A stretch of 64,000 nucleotides of DNA from Dimorphilus gyrociliatus (taxonomy: Eukaryota > Annelida > Polychaeta > Dinophilidae). The notes below the pieces were generated by a model. It made no database searches. It saw nothing but the letters and a program-made list of their open reading frames with translations, and was not told the origin of the DNA. The DNA lies in NCBI GenBank assembly GCA_904063045.1, contig CAJFCJ010000007.1, positions 1,208,510 through 1,272,509 on the forward strand, written 5' to 3'. A program made the translations under genes and the position numbers. Shown here in pieces: positions 11,025 through 21,885 of this stretch. The stretch's first letter is position 1, and each line of letters starts with the position of its first letter.

Positions 11025-13160
11025 ATGATAATTAGATTCTATCTTTTCGTTTCACTTCTACAAGCGGCGTTTTCTTATCAAACGTATCCTAACCCCGACT
11101 GGTTAGTATCAACAATTAGCCACTCAGCTAATGTTTCAACAACTTCCCGAGGAAACTTAATAATTCAAAATTCTCTAATAACTAGAGAGTTTTCAATTAA
11201 ACCTGATTTTACTACTGTTGATTATTACTCATTCGATAAGGAGGCATCAATCCTTCGGGCTCTGGGACCTGAGGCTGTTATTTCACTAGATGGCATTACC
11301 TATTTCGTTGGACATTTAAATACTTCAACAATTACTCGAGGCTATTTGAATCGGACTGAATTGAGGGAAAAAGCAACCTATGATGTAAAAGCATTTCATT
11401 TTTCTGCTTATAGAATTACAAAACCCGAGGAACCCTTCCCTTATAAGCCGAAAAGAGGAGCTCCAGAAGATATAGTGTGGCCTCCAGCAGGCGTAAGATT
11501 AGAAGTTGATTTTAAAGCTCCTAATTCCGCGCCAGATCCTCACAAAGGAGTATTGATAACTATATCATATGAATTATACGATGGGGTTCCAATTTTATCA
11601 AAGAAGATGAGAGCTAAAACTTTATCCGAGGAGGCGGAGAGCGTAAACTTTTCTTTACTCTCGCTCGAATTCCTAGCTGTTAATTCACCATGGGCTTCGA
11701 GGAATTGGCACGTTGATACTCAATACGGCAGAAACGGTTACGGGTGGATGCATGTTGAAACTGATTGGGCTCACGGAACACAAGTTGTGTGGTCTGATGA
11801 TCCATCACAACCATCCATGCCTGGATCTTTCATGCCTACTTTAAACGTATCTTTTTCGCCACCGGCCTTCGCATTAAAGCTTGATAAAGAAGGCTTTGAA
11901 TCCTTCTCGGTTCGCCAATTAGTACACGCGTCAGACGACGATGAACGTATTGGCCTATCGAAGAGAAGAATGCTCCGTCTTCTTGCTCCCCATACTCAAG
12001 AGAATCCCATTTTCTTTCATATGGTCGACTCCAAATCTGTGGCGGTTAGATCTCTTATTGATCAAATGGCTGAAGTTGGTTTTGAAATGTTACTATATAG
12101 CTTTGGATCCGGATTTGATCTTGAATCGGAAGATCCTGCTTATATTAAGAGCATAGCGGAAGATATCGCTTACGCACATGCTAAGGGTATTGAAGTGGGC
12201 GGTTACGACCTAATAGCATTATCTAGAAGAACCATTCCTAAATATATGGCACTCGATGAAACGGGTAATTCGACCGATAGTACGTGTTTTGCATCCGAAT
12301 GGTATGATGTCCTTTTAGAAAAGATGATATCATTTATGGACAAAACGGGATTGAGCGCAGTAGAAACAGACGGTCCTTATGGTGGTTATTCATGCTCTTC
12401 CAAAAATCATAAATATCATAGAAATAATCAAGACTCAGTATATAGACAGCAGAAAAAGCAGGGAGAAATGTATAGGCTTCTTAGAAGACGAACTGTTTAC
12501 ATTAACCAACCAGACAATTACTTTTATGATGGCGGTTCTAAAACGGGTATGGGCTATAATGAAAACCAGTATTCCCTTCCAAGGTGGCAGGACATATCTA
12601 TAAGTAGACAGACAGTTTTTGATAATACTTTCCTTAAGACACCTACAGTCGGTTGGATGCATGTGCCCTTAGTTCAATATCATGGCGGTGGTGCTGCTGC
12701 TATTTTCGAACCTTTGACACAGCATTCTTTAGAATATAAGTGGGCGTTAGAACAATATCTTGGTGCTGGAGTTGCGGCTTGTTACAGGGGATATAGGCTA
12801 TTCGATTCTAACACTACCAAACGAATTGTCAAGGAAACAGTAGACTTTTACAAAACATATAGACAACTATTAATTAGCGACATTATTCACGTGCGGAGAC
12901 CGGATATGCAAAGCATAGACGCTTACTTGCATGTCAATCCTAAACTAAAGGATAAAGCCCTTCTTATGGCGTTTAACCCTACGGAATCAAGATTAAGAAC
13001 TACTATGACAATTCCATTGTATTATACAGGTTTAACCAAAAGCTGTATCGTATCAGAAAGAGGAGGAAAATCATGTGAAATTTTCTTGTCTAGAGACTAT
13101 ACGATAAGGCTTGATATAGAATTGAACGCCTACTCTATCACTTGGTACGTCATCAATTAA
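11025..13160 (+). CDS. Secreted glycoside-hydrolase-like protein (alpha-galactosidase-like), single exon
   Basis: One intronless frame of 711 residues. The first about 18 residues (MIIRFYLFVSLLQAAFSYQ) form a signal peptide. An N-terminal beta-sandwich-like region (LITREFSIKPDFTTVDY, ALGPEAVISLDGITYFVG) precedes a probable TIM barrel. That region holds acidic candidates such as VETDGPYGGYSC (Asp about residue 449) and the conserved-looking TGMGYNENQYSLPRW and GAGVAACYRGYRLF. A C-terminal beta-domain carries NPTESRLR. The layout resembles bacterial and marine-invertebrate proteins labelled alpha-galactosidase or clan GH-D-like, but I cannot name the family with certainty. Likely substrate is an extracellular galactose-containing glycan (inference). 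The start is supported by the signal peptide and a TATA element 55 bp upstream. Lack of introns is compatible with retroposition or gene transfer, though other genes here also have very long exons. Confidence 0.7.
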   Translation: MIIRFYLFVSLLQAAFSYQTYPNPDWLVSTISHSANVSTTSRGNLIIQNSLITREFSIKPDFTTVDYYSFDKEASILRALGPEAVISLDGITYFVGHLNTSTITRGYLNRTELREKATYDVKAFHFSAYRITKPEEPFPYKPKRGAPEDIVWPPAGVRLEVDFKAPNSAPDPHKGVLITISYELYDGVPILSKKMRAKTLSEEAESVNFSLLSLEFLAVNSPWASRNWHVDTQYGRNGYGWMHVETDWAHGTQVVWSDDPSQPSMPGSFMPTLNVSFSPPAFALKLDKEGFESFSVRQLVHASDDDERIGLSKRRMLRLLAPHTQENPIFFHMVDSKSVAVRSLIDQMAEVGFEMLLYSFGSGFDLESEDPAYIKSIAEDIAYAHAKGIEVGGYDLIALSRRTIPKYMALDETGNSTDSTCFASEWYDVLLEKMISFMDKTGLSAVETDGPYGGYSCSSKNHKYHRNNQDSVYRQQKKQGEMYRLLRRRTVYINQPDNYFYDGGSKTGMGYNENQYSLPRWQDISISRQTVFDNTFLKTPTVGWMHVPLVQYHGGGAAAIFEPLTQHSLEYKWALEQYLGAGVAACYRGYRLFDSNTTKRIVKETVDFYKTYRQLLISDIIHVRRPDMQSIDAYLHVNPKLKDKALLMAFNPTESRLRTTMTIPLYYTGLTKSCIVSERGGKSCEIFLSRDYTIRLDIELNAYSITWYVIN

Positions 13161-13818
13161 AACTAATAAAAAACGTTCGTGATTATCCATCTCAAATAGG
13201 TGTATATAGTAAATAGTGGTATTGCGCACCATTGCAGAATTGTCAGTAAACTGGGAAATAGAAACGTGTGAAAGGGTCGGTGGAGGAAGAGATAGTGTTT
13301 ATGACAAAAAAAAAGAGAGAAAGGGTCGTAGAAAGAACCAGCGGGGTAATAAAGTGAGAATATAAGAAACATACTTAGATAAATGAATAGTATATAGTAA
13401 AATTACAAAACAAGGTAGATAAAAAGGTTTATATAATATAGTATAAGTGTATTTATATATATATCTTGGTGTATATATATATATATGAATGAATATATTA
13501 GTATAAAGAAAGAAGGAAGAAAAGCGAAATTTATGAAAGCTAACGGAAAGAGATAGATGAATGAACCATATGACAGAGACAAAAAAATGAGGAGATACAT
13601 AAATCGAATGATATTATAGATTGGTGAAATGTGAAATAGATACGAGAATAATGAATACGACAGCTAACAAATTAGCTTCATTTCTACTTATATTTTCCTT
13701 TTGCTGACCGAAAATCTCAAACGGTGCGCAACTAAACACTCGGCGTACGTTGGCGCGGCGCTTAATGAATATTAATGAGAATAGTGGCAAAAGGAGGCAT
13801 ATAAGCGTCGAAACGGCG
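13161..13818. other. Intergenic region, no gene recognised
   Basis: Purine-rich on the + strand with TA tracts at about 13430-13490. Minus-strand reading frames here are short, low-complexity and unconvincing. The last about 100 bp before the EGF-like gene is GC-richer (GCGTACGTTGGCGCGGCGC at 13742-13760), perhaps its promoter. Confidence 0.4.
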
Positions 13819-14070
13819 ATGCGCGTCTGGCTGCTCCTTTCCTTATCGTTCCTCGCTTTAGCGCAAAACGTGAAGGCGTCTTGTCGAGGTCGGTGTTTAA
13901 ATGGTGGAGTTATGGTCATGCCGTCGAATATTTTCGCAAGGTGCCATTGTCGGTGCGCTAACAACTTCCGCGGTCCTCGCTGCCAATTTGTGGCAAAACG
14001 TTCTGGCTTGCAGCTACCTTCGCTACTACACCATTTAGCAGTTTATGGAAAAGATAAAAGTAAAAGGTGA
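13819..14070 (+). CDS. Small secreted EGF-like protein
   Basis: An 83-residue frame from the ATG at 13819. MRVWLLLSLSFLALAQNVKA is a convincing signal peptide. It is followed by a compact EGF-like module: C-x3-C-LNGG, a spacer of 11 residues, then C-x-C-x-C-x8-C ending NNFRGPRC. The third canonical EGF cysteine after NGG is replaced by Val, while an extra cysteine makes a C-x-C-x-C cluster, so pairing may differ from classic EGF. After the module come a dibasic KR site, a short stretch SGLQLPSLLHHLAVYG followed by Lys, and a basic tail. The frame closes at TGA 14068-14070. A GTGAGT donor at 14067 offers a spliced alternative that would also end soon. GC content and codon quality exceed the surroundings, supporting a real gene. 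The precise family is not recognised. Confidence 0.55.
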   Translation: MRVWLLLSLSFLALAQNVKASCRGRCLNGGVMVMPSNIFARCHCRCANNFRGPRCQFVAKRSGLQLPSLLHHLAVYGKDKSKR

Positions 14071-15276
14071 GTTTGTTTCAACATATAACGACACCTTAAA
14101 AGCCTCAATTCGCAGTCTCTTGTGTACATTCAACACCTAGTAATTCGTTGGTAGGCGGCTTACTCCTTGTAAATGCCATCTTCTCGGCACGTTCCGCATC
14201 GACAAACTAGATCAATTATATACACGGACGAATGTAAAATGTAAACAGTCAGTCGTGATTTTGAGTACAGGTTGCCTTGGCGCTTCGCAACCCACGCCGC
14301 ATCCTTTTGTAAATAAATCAAAATGACGTTAGCATCGAGTTTCGTCGCGTTGAAAATAATCGGAAAACTCAATTTTCGATTTCGAAGCATAGGGTCAATT
14401 CCATCTGGTAATAAAATATGCAGGGCGGTATCTTTTGGTCAAATACATTCGTTCTCAGCTAATTACAGTATTTCCGGTTCAATTCACGGTTTGTACAAAA
14501 CGTAAAAGCGATTCGAGAAAACGTTCATAAATTATGGATAGCGTAGATATCAAACGGCACCTATAAATGTCATCAGTTGGCAAAATATAATCATACTGCT
14601 CTATATTTTTACTACAGATCCGGATGGGAAATACTTCCGCGATGACGGAGTTATTTTTATAGACTTCATTTTACTTGTTTATCTCACTTATAGTAGAAGG
14701 ATAATACACTAAAATGTTCTCTCGCCTCTATATCTTTATTCGCGTAGCTTCCACGAATTACAATTATCTATTCATACGATTGATGTCATAAGATGAAAAA
14801 GCATATTATCCTAAATCCATTATCAAGTGACCGAGAAAATGAAATAGTATTATAATGTAAAATGGATAGTTCTACACATAAAATCATATTTCTTTGCATA
14901 ATATGGCATCGCACACTTAAAATACAATATTTTGTGTTGGCGCGAAAATATTAAAACGAGTTGTTAACACAGGAAAAAATAATTAGCAAAATCAAAACCA
15001 TTATGTACAATTATACTTTCTTCAGAATTATAAAGTTCAACAAAACAAATGCTTCTATCACAGTGCTAACACAACATTGAGTGTCGTCGACATTTTTTAA
15101 ACATATAACTCTAATGGGTGAAGGGAAATGGTTAATACGCAATGATCCTAGGTAATTGTTTCATCTAATAAAAACACGAACGATCCAAGGCTATGCTTAA
15201 ATTTTTTCCGGTGGTTGACTTCTTTAAAATAGGTGTTATTGGAATGTCTTCTGTTCTACTTACAAACTTTACTAAT
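14071..15276. other. Intergenic region between the EGF-like gene and AP180
   Basis: About 1.2 kb lying between two convergent 3' ends. It may include a small last exon of the EGF-like gene just after a possible acceptor at 14115, and the AP180 3' UTR. No other gene, RNA or repeat is recognised. Confidence 0.4.
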
Positions 15277-18200
15277 CTAGAGGGCGCCGAAAGGATCGTT
15301 AACGTTTTGTCGCTGTTGGGCTTGCTGATAATTCGGTGGTGCCATCTGACGAGGTTGTCCCATCATCATTGAATTATTAGGATGCTGCATCTGAGGGCCA
15401 GGCTATTAATAAAGAAAATAGATAATAAACTTATTGCACAGGGGAAAAGGAAATGAATTTTGCACCCAAAAACAACAGATAATTCGGGGATAACGTAGTG
15501 AAGAATAAATAAATTAAAAAAATAATAGATTGAAGTACAACTAACTAACCCAGGGAGTACCATTTGCTGGTGGATGATTCATTACTGCAGGACCGTTATT
15601 ATACATATTGAGCGGTGTTCCAACGGGGAACATTTGATGTTGACCATACATGCCGGATACCTGGGGCTGCATGCCATTTGACATCTAAACACAACGAAAA
15701 CCACATGCGACACAAAAAAAATAAAATATAAGTAAAGTAAATGAAAAATAAATGAAACTCAACAATTAGGAAGACTAATGCATGCATAATTTTGTATAGA
15801 AAGGGAATGGGTGTTATTTTCATTTATTTTCCAAAACTTACCACCATGTGGCCACCTTGACCCACCATATTTGTATTTGGTTGCTGGAAACTCGGCATAA
15901 AGGGCTGCTGTTGCATAGCTCGTCCAGTTAATTGCTTATTTTGACCGCTAGCCGCAGTCCAGTTATGTTCAGTTTTCTTTAGCTATAACACATGGAATTT
16001 CAACGTATAATACAAGTAATATAAGTAGTAAGAGTACCGCGTTCATGTTTCCTACCTGCATTCCTGGCCCGTTTATGTTCAAATTTCCAGCCAAAGACAC
16101 CAAGCTAGAATCCAAGTCGCCGCCTATTAGCTTATGTTGTGGTGTTATAGTGGGCTGAGACGCAGTACCAACAGGAGAAGTTGATTGTTGTTGCGGCTGC
16201 ATTACGTTACCACCAAAGGAATCAAAAGCTGTTTATAAAAAAATAAAAAACCGTATTTTTAATATAAGAACTCATATGAAACAGCTGGATTAACAGAAAT
16301 AAAAAATAAAAATTGAAATAGGAGTTATAAGCAAACATTAAAATCACGCATTTTTGTAATCAATAAACACTCATAACACGTAAAATTAAACATCAAGGAT
16401 CTTAAGGGAGGGGTTTGGTGACAAACCTGCCATAGATGTTTGTTGCGGCTGAGCCATAATAGGAACCGGTTGTGCTTGTTGTACAACTGCAGGTTTAGCC
16501 ATAAAGTCCATTCCGGCTTTAATTTAGTAAAGCATGGGGATCAATTTTAATAATTAGTTTATGGGTTACTAGGATTTCCTAACTTATTAATAATGGAATT
16601 TGGAAAGCTATGGAAAATAATTTTTTTATTTAGTCAATTACCGAGTAAATCTATTGAAGACGATGGTGGCGCTGAAGATGTAACGCTCACCGTAGCGGCT
16701 GCAAAAGTTTGTGATGTTGATAATTTAGAAATTGACGAATATACTAGACGACAACGACATACCGTCTAGTAAAGGTGCTGGGACGCCTGATGGCGCATTT
16801 ACTGGAGATGTTGTAGGAAGAGTGGCTAGAAAATGAAGTTTGGTTAAAACAAGTTACAAATAAGACGCTGGAATTTGTCTGGGGAAACAAAACTTTTGCC
16901 ATACCGGGAGACGAGCTGGGAGCAGGCTTAGCGGCGGCTGTCACGCCCGTTTCATTCAAATATTCTGTTCGGAGCGTTTTAACATATTACATCACAAAAT
17001 ATTGTTAGAAATTGGGATGAAAACGACATAATCATGCCAATTCAAAACCTGACGCGGTTTGTTAATTACACAAAACACTAAAGCGATCGTTGTTCAAAAG
17101 CGATAGAATAGATAAGTGAGACTGAGCATTATGAGAATTTTTCACGCGTTGTACCTGAAGACGGCGAACGAACTGTTTGACCAAAAACGGCGGCAAAATG
17201 ATCATCCGTCGATAACGTTTGCGGTATGGATGTGCAGCCACCGTACGAATTCATCACATTCACCGTACCTGCTATGAAAACGATCAAGAGAGAATTTTTT
17301 CGCTAGATCGCCTAAGCAAGCTTTCAGTCGAGTATCTCAAAGCCTCAACTTGAGGATCGTTACCTGTAGTTTTTTGAGGAGGAGACTGATCGTCAACACC
17401 ACCAAATGGGTTAGCCGATGCATCTAAGCCAATTAAATCATTTGATGCTCCTGAATTAACGGGGTTATTTGGTTTAGCCGCTTGTGGGACTGTTGTGGGT
17501 GCTGTTGTCATGCTTGGAGGATCGGAATCCTTTGAGTGTTGAGCTTTTAATTGTTGAAGATGTCTGCTCTCTTCCTCAATTAACTTTTGCTTATCTTCAT
17601 TCGTAAGATTGGACGAATTGCTCGTCATTGTTGATATAGCTGATGAAACAACAGCAGCGTTGGTTGTTGTTTTCACTCCTTTCTTTCCCTCAAGACTGGC
17701 CAAGTGTTGCTCGAGGGCCTCTAGGAGTGACGAGGGAGCCTGTAATAGTTATTGAAAAAGTACCATATAAACAAAAGTTCTAGTGTTCCACATTAAGGAA
17801 ACATACAGACTGCAAATTAGCGTTCGAAGCCAAAGTCTGTAACATGCAATGAAAAAAAACCGACTGGTACAATATCCACTAAAGGGAAATGAGGGGGGAG
17901 GGGAAGGGATTTGGCTACTAAGTTCTAAAAATTTTTATGTGACGGAGAGGGTAGTCAGATTTACAACAAAGGCTAACGTAGAAGTAACTTAGCTAAGTAG
18001 GACAACATAACTTTTGAATACTCATACCTTTGCTAAATCAGGTATTTCTCCTTTATCTATTCCCATATTCTGAAAAAGAAATAAACAATTGATATATTCT
18101 TGAAGAAAGACTGATCTTGGAAAGCAAGATAAAGATAGATATACCACAATCAAGCAATAGTTAAAGAAACAGAAAACAATATAATAATCTTGTAATTTTT

Positions 18201-20311
18201 GAAAAAAAAGCATAACCGTTTAAAACTGTTAAAGGAAGAGTAAATAAAATTTTTGCATTACACTTTTAAAGCATACTTCAGAATTGATCACTAAGATTGC
18301 ATTTTATCATATACATTGTGGAGAATATTTGATTAAGAAAAACAAATAGATATTTGCTTGTTACTTGATAAATATTGTTTTTGGTTTGATATTTTATCAG
18401 GTGAGATAGAGAGAAGAGACATAATTGAAATTAAAAGCCTTTTTACTACTTTTTCTTGATAGTCAATTTGCTTTTTATAAAAGTTATGAATACCATTTAG
18501 TAATGATTTTTCAAAATAAAAATTCTTGTTACAATATAAAAGTAGCATAAAAGCGATGATTTTTCCTCGAATTTCATCAAAATACTTATGCTAGTGGTTG
18601 CCATACGTAATAAAAACGTTATCTGAAAATCACCTGATGACTATGAGACGAATTTTGCTGTGTAAGACGAAAAACCACGAATTTGATTATCGAAATTACT
18701 TTTAAAATAATTTGTTTTTTTCAAATCAAACAAATCAAGGATGTATCATGCTTAAATCAATTGCTAAAATACCTCAGCAACTTTTAGGAACTCAGAAACT
18801 CTTTCCATGCGATTTAAAAAATTTGTGTAAATTTCAAACGCCGTCTTACAGTGCTTTTTGGTCATATCGAAATATCTTTCTGTTGAGGGTAACAGAAGAA
18901 ACTAACTACTATACAACAAATAAAAGAAAGTAAAATAAAAACAATATTCAAACCAACAATATAATAATTTATGACATATATAGCTAAAGAAAATATATTA
19001 TATTTGTTGGCTTGTTTTTTAGCGGTGCGAAAACTAGAAAGGACTAGATGAAAAGCTAAAAGCATCCATATTCCGTTTAGATGCAACCAAAACAACAGCA
19101 TCCTATACCTCAGCTGTTTTCAAAAATTTAGCAACATTATCCATTCGAGCGACGAATTTTTTGTATATATCCAATGCTTGTTTACATTGTTTCTTGTTCA
19201 TTTCAAAGTACTTCTCTGTAAAAATTGCGGTTTAACCAAGTTTCTCTTAGTTCATTAAGTTTTGCACCGGAGTTTATGATATATAATTGATATAGTTCAA
19301 CTTTTGACTAAGTACTTACCCAGTAAATTAATAATACCATCGTTGTAGCATGCGAATAACCTAATAAGGTCTTTAAAAAGAAGCATAAAAGAAGCATTTA
19401 TGACTCCGTTGCTTAATTCATTGGGAGAGCAGTCAAATTCGAGTAAAGCATCAATCTGACTTTGTAAAACAGGTAGCGACTTTAATAATTTCTCGGTTGC
19501 CATCTTACGTAATAATCCATCATCTTTTCTGTTGAAACAATATAGAATATTCTAATACAGAAAATAAGCGTGGTAACACAATCGAACCGAGCCATAACTA
19601 ATCTGATATTTTTTTTACAAATTTTTATCAGAATGCTTCGAGTTTGGAGAAATTAGGAATTGAGTAAAGTTTTAGCAAGTGTCTAGGTTCAATATAAGCG
19701 GGATTGTGTTATAAAGAGATTCGACTGTAATAAAAATTACCCTCGTTTCACTTTACAAAAATCAAACGCCATATGACGGTACGAGACACATTTTTCACTC
19801 AAGTATTTAGCGTATCTTCTTACAAACGTTGACATGTCGTATCCTGTTTATCAGAAGTAAAAGATAACCAAATATTTATGTTATTTTGGTAATAGAAATT
19901 TATCCTACCCTGCGCCGCTGCTTTATCGAGGAAGTTTGACAGATTGAATGTACAATTATTCGAGGCTAAGTATTGTGTGAATCTTTCGTTTCCGAAGTTC
20001 ATTATGTTATGGATTGTTACTAGAGACTTAAACACAACGACCCAACTCGCATGAGATGTTCTATCAATAAGTAGATTCGCTAGATTCGGAATGGACACAT
20101 TCGGCTCATTCGTACAATTTACTAGGTCTGGAAAATTTTCTGATATAGTTATTTCTCTTAAATTAATAATGCAATATTTACAATCTAAATGTTTCTTTTT
20201 CGGACCCATTATTTCTTCAGTTGTAGCTTTACAAACCGATTTTGCTAAACCTTGGCCGGCTAAGCTGTGTCTTACAGCTTGTACTCGGTCCATCACACTT
20301 TGCCCAGCCAT
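15277..20311 (-). CDS. PICALM: AP180/PICALM clathrin assembly protein with alternative exons
   Basis: Minus-strand exons, all phase-consistent: 20182-20311, 19909-20127, 19741-19843, 19320-19528, 19109-19215 (or its alternative 18773-18879), 18028-18069, optional 17807-17836, 17364-17739, 17155-17268, 16905-16964, 16763-16825, 16642-16698, 16427-16516, 16056-16228, 15842-15982, 15550-15684, 15277-15402. Total is about 714 residues. The N-terminal ANTH domain is unmistakable ([46 protein letters not shown]); it binds PI(4,5)P2 and SNAREs. The long disordered tail carries endocytic motifs: [20 protein letters not shown] (conserved in AP180), two DLL/LLD clathrin-box-like sites, and a C-terminal NDPFGAL. 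It nucleates clathrin coats and sets vesicle size. Intron 1 is only 54 bp, a multiple of three and stop-free. The start ATG is fixed by homology (MAGQS..). It is divergent from the RhoGAP gene. Confidence 0.95.
17807..17836 (-). other. Candidate 30-nt microexon of AP180
   Basis: A phase-0, 30-nt segment encoding [10 protein letters not shown] lies between a strong acceptor (pyrimidine tract then TTACAG) and a GTATGT donor, in the intron joining the ANTH end (..DLAK) to [13 protein letters not shown]. Inclusion keeps the frame. Transcript support is needed. Confidence 0.5.
18773..18879 (-). other. Alternative (mutually exclusive) ANTH exon of AP180
   Basis: 107-nt exon flanked by ACAG acceptor and GTATTT donor, with the same length and the same phases (enters with one base, leaves in phase 0) as exon 19109-19215. 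It encodes [20 protein letters not shown] and so on, versus [20 protein letters not shown] for the upstream copy; about 20 of 36 residues are identical by eye. Both resemble the same helix pair of vertebrate PICALM. Using both would add 214 nt and break the frame. Confidence 0.85.
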
Positions 20312-20978
20312 TTTGAAACAATAATTCTAATATCTCTTATTTATTTCTACGAATAATACTTAGTCTGTAATGAAAAAAAAGAATTCTGAGGGGTGTCTTC
20401 TGAATTTAAAATGGCGACAGCATACATAAAGTCACGTGATTTTACATTTGTGTGTATGTTTTCGTAATTTTTTTGCAGCGTACATGGCTTAGAGAAGACA
20501 TATTTTGAAGGTTGACGAATTGGCAAATTTATCGACATTTATTTACGAAAATAAATTTTTTTAGCCGCAGTTCCGGTAATGGCGAAAGAAATTATTGGAA
20601 AGAATATTTTACAGCAATTGTAGTATTACTCACAATTTAGGCAAACGCCAATTGCATTTTAAGAAATATAATTATGTGCCTTCGGTGATAAAAAGAATGA
20701 TGACGGTAATTAAAAATATAAATGTTTATATTAAGTTTCCGCCCATTTTTTTACTATTATACTCAAAGCGGTGTTTATGTATATATGAATTTTGATATAC
20801 TATGCATTCTTAGATTTGAATTATTATGAGTAAAAAGCGTCTGAATTGAGCAAGTTTATTAATTTTTATTTGATTGTGTATAAATTATCACACTTATATT
20901 TATATACATACACTCATATATTTATTCATGTGTATTGTGTGTGAATGTGTGTGTGTGTGTGTGTATGTGTGTGTGTAG

Positions 20979-21017
<39 letters not shown>

Positions 21018-21026
21018 TGTATATAA

Positions 21027-21068
<42 letters not shown>

Positions 21069-21885
21069 GTATATAAATTTATATATATATATATATATAT
21101 ATCTGGGATTGAACGGTGTTGGCACGCTACTCCGGTGCAATACTATTTACTGTCCACGATCTGATATATGCTGGTCATAAGGGTGGATGTCGTGTAAACT
21201 GAGAGAATTAATTACGTTGCGAAAAAAATTTACGTAGATATTTGAAATTTTTTTTTTATAAGACAATTTAAAAAAAGAACGAATGTGTAAAATGTTCTAT
21301 TTATTGATGAACTGAATGAAAATGGATGGGAAATTCTTTTCTAAGAATAAAAAATGACGATATACCTTATAAATGTAATGCAGTCCGTTATTTGAAAATT
21401 GTTTAATGGTTTGGCCTCGTAATTAAGCTTGTGACTGATTCATTAAGTACGATTAATGCTGGTTTACTCGTAACGTTATTGCCACAGCAGTACTATGGTA
21501 GTGAATGATAGTGAGTTTATACGTTTATCATACTGATGGTAATATATTGTTTTATTGGGCACGTTGCTGATTTTCTATTTCATTTTGCTATGTTATATTT
21601 TTTTTCTTTGTAAATTCATATTCCTTTATCAGCTGGAAGCGAATAGTACAAACACTTTACGTTTGCATTAAGTTTTTTTGCTCCAACTTAACAATGCTTT
21701 GTCGTTATCCAAGACGATCAATTTGCGCAGCACTCTTTTAATAAGTTAAAGACAATCGGCGAATAGTCGAACGGCGTATGTTGAAAGTACAGATGTTAGT
21801 TATCGATTATGAAGATTATTTATCCAGTTGATATGGCGCAATTACAGTGTTTCCTATTTTCGCAGGTAGGTGGTGCTAGCGTGCA
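20312..21885. other. Divergent intergenic region between AP180 and RhoGAP
   Basis: 1.57 kb with promoters for both genes presumed inside. It contains the large TG/TA microsatellite listed separately. An acceptor-like tract (TTTTCGCAG, 21857-21865) just before the RhoGAP ATG suggests a spliced 5' UTR. Short reading frames across the microsatellite are artefacts of the repeat. Confidence 0.45.
20945..21102. repeat. Compound TG then TA microsatellite
   Basis: TG repeats at about 20945-20976 pass into TA repeats to about 21102. An embedded unit GTATATAAATTTATATATAT occurs twice (near 21019 and 21069), so part of the array was itself duplicated. Confidence 0.9.

Noticed and set aside
13797-13805. 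CATATAAGC as a TATA box for the EGF-like gene
   Set aside because: It lies under 25 bp before the ATG, too close for a start site located about 30 bp downstream of a TATA box.
18333-18548. Possible third copy of the alternative AP180 exon (YFEK..FYKK..VVKRLL on the minus strand)
   Set aside because: Similarity is weak, spacing differs by two residues, and the available acceptor gives the wrong phase with an immediate stop. Probably chance or a decayed copy.
18712-18933. 73-codon + strand reading frame
   Set aside because: It is antisense to the AP180 alternative exon 18773-18879 and shows no protein features.
20922-21180. Reading frames rich in Tyr and Ile across the microsatellite
   Set aside because: Translation of TG/TA repeats only; no coding signal.
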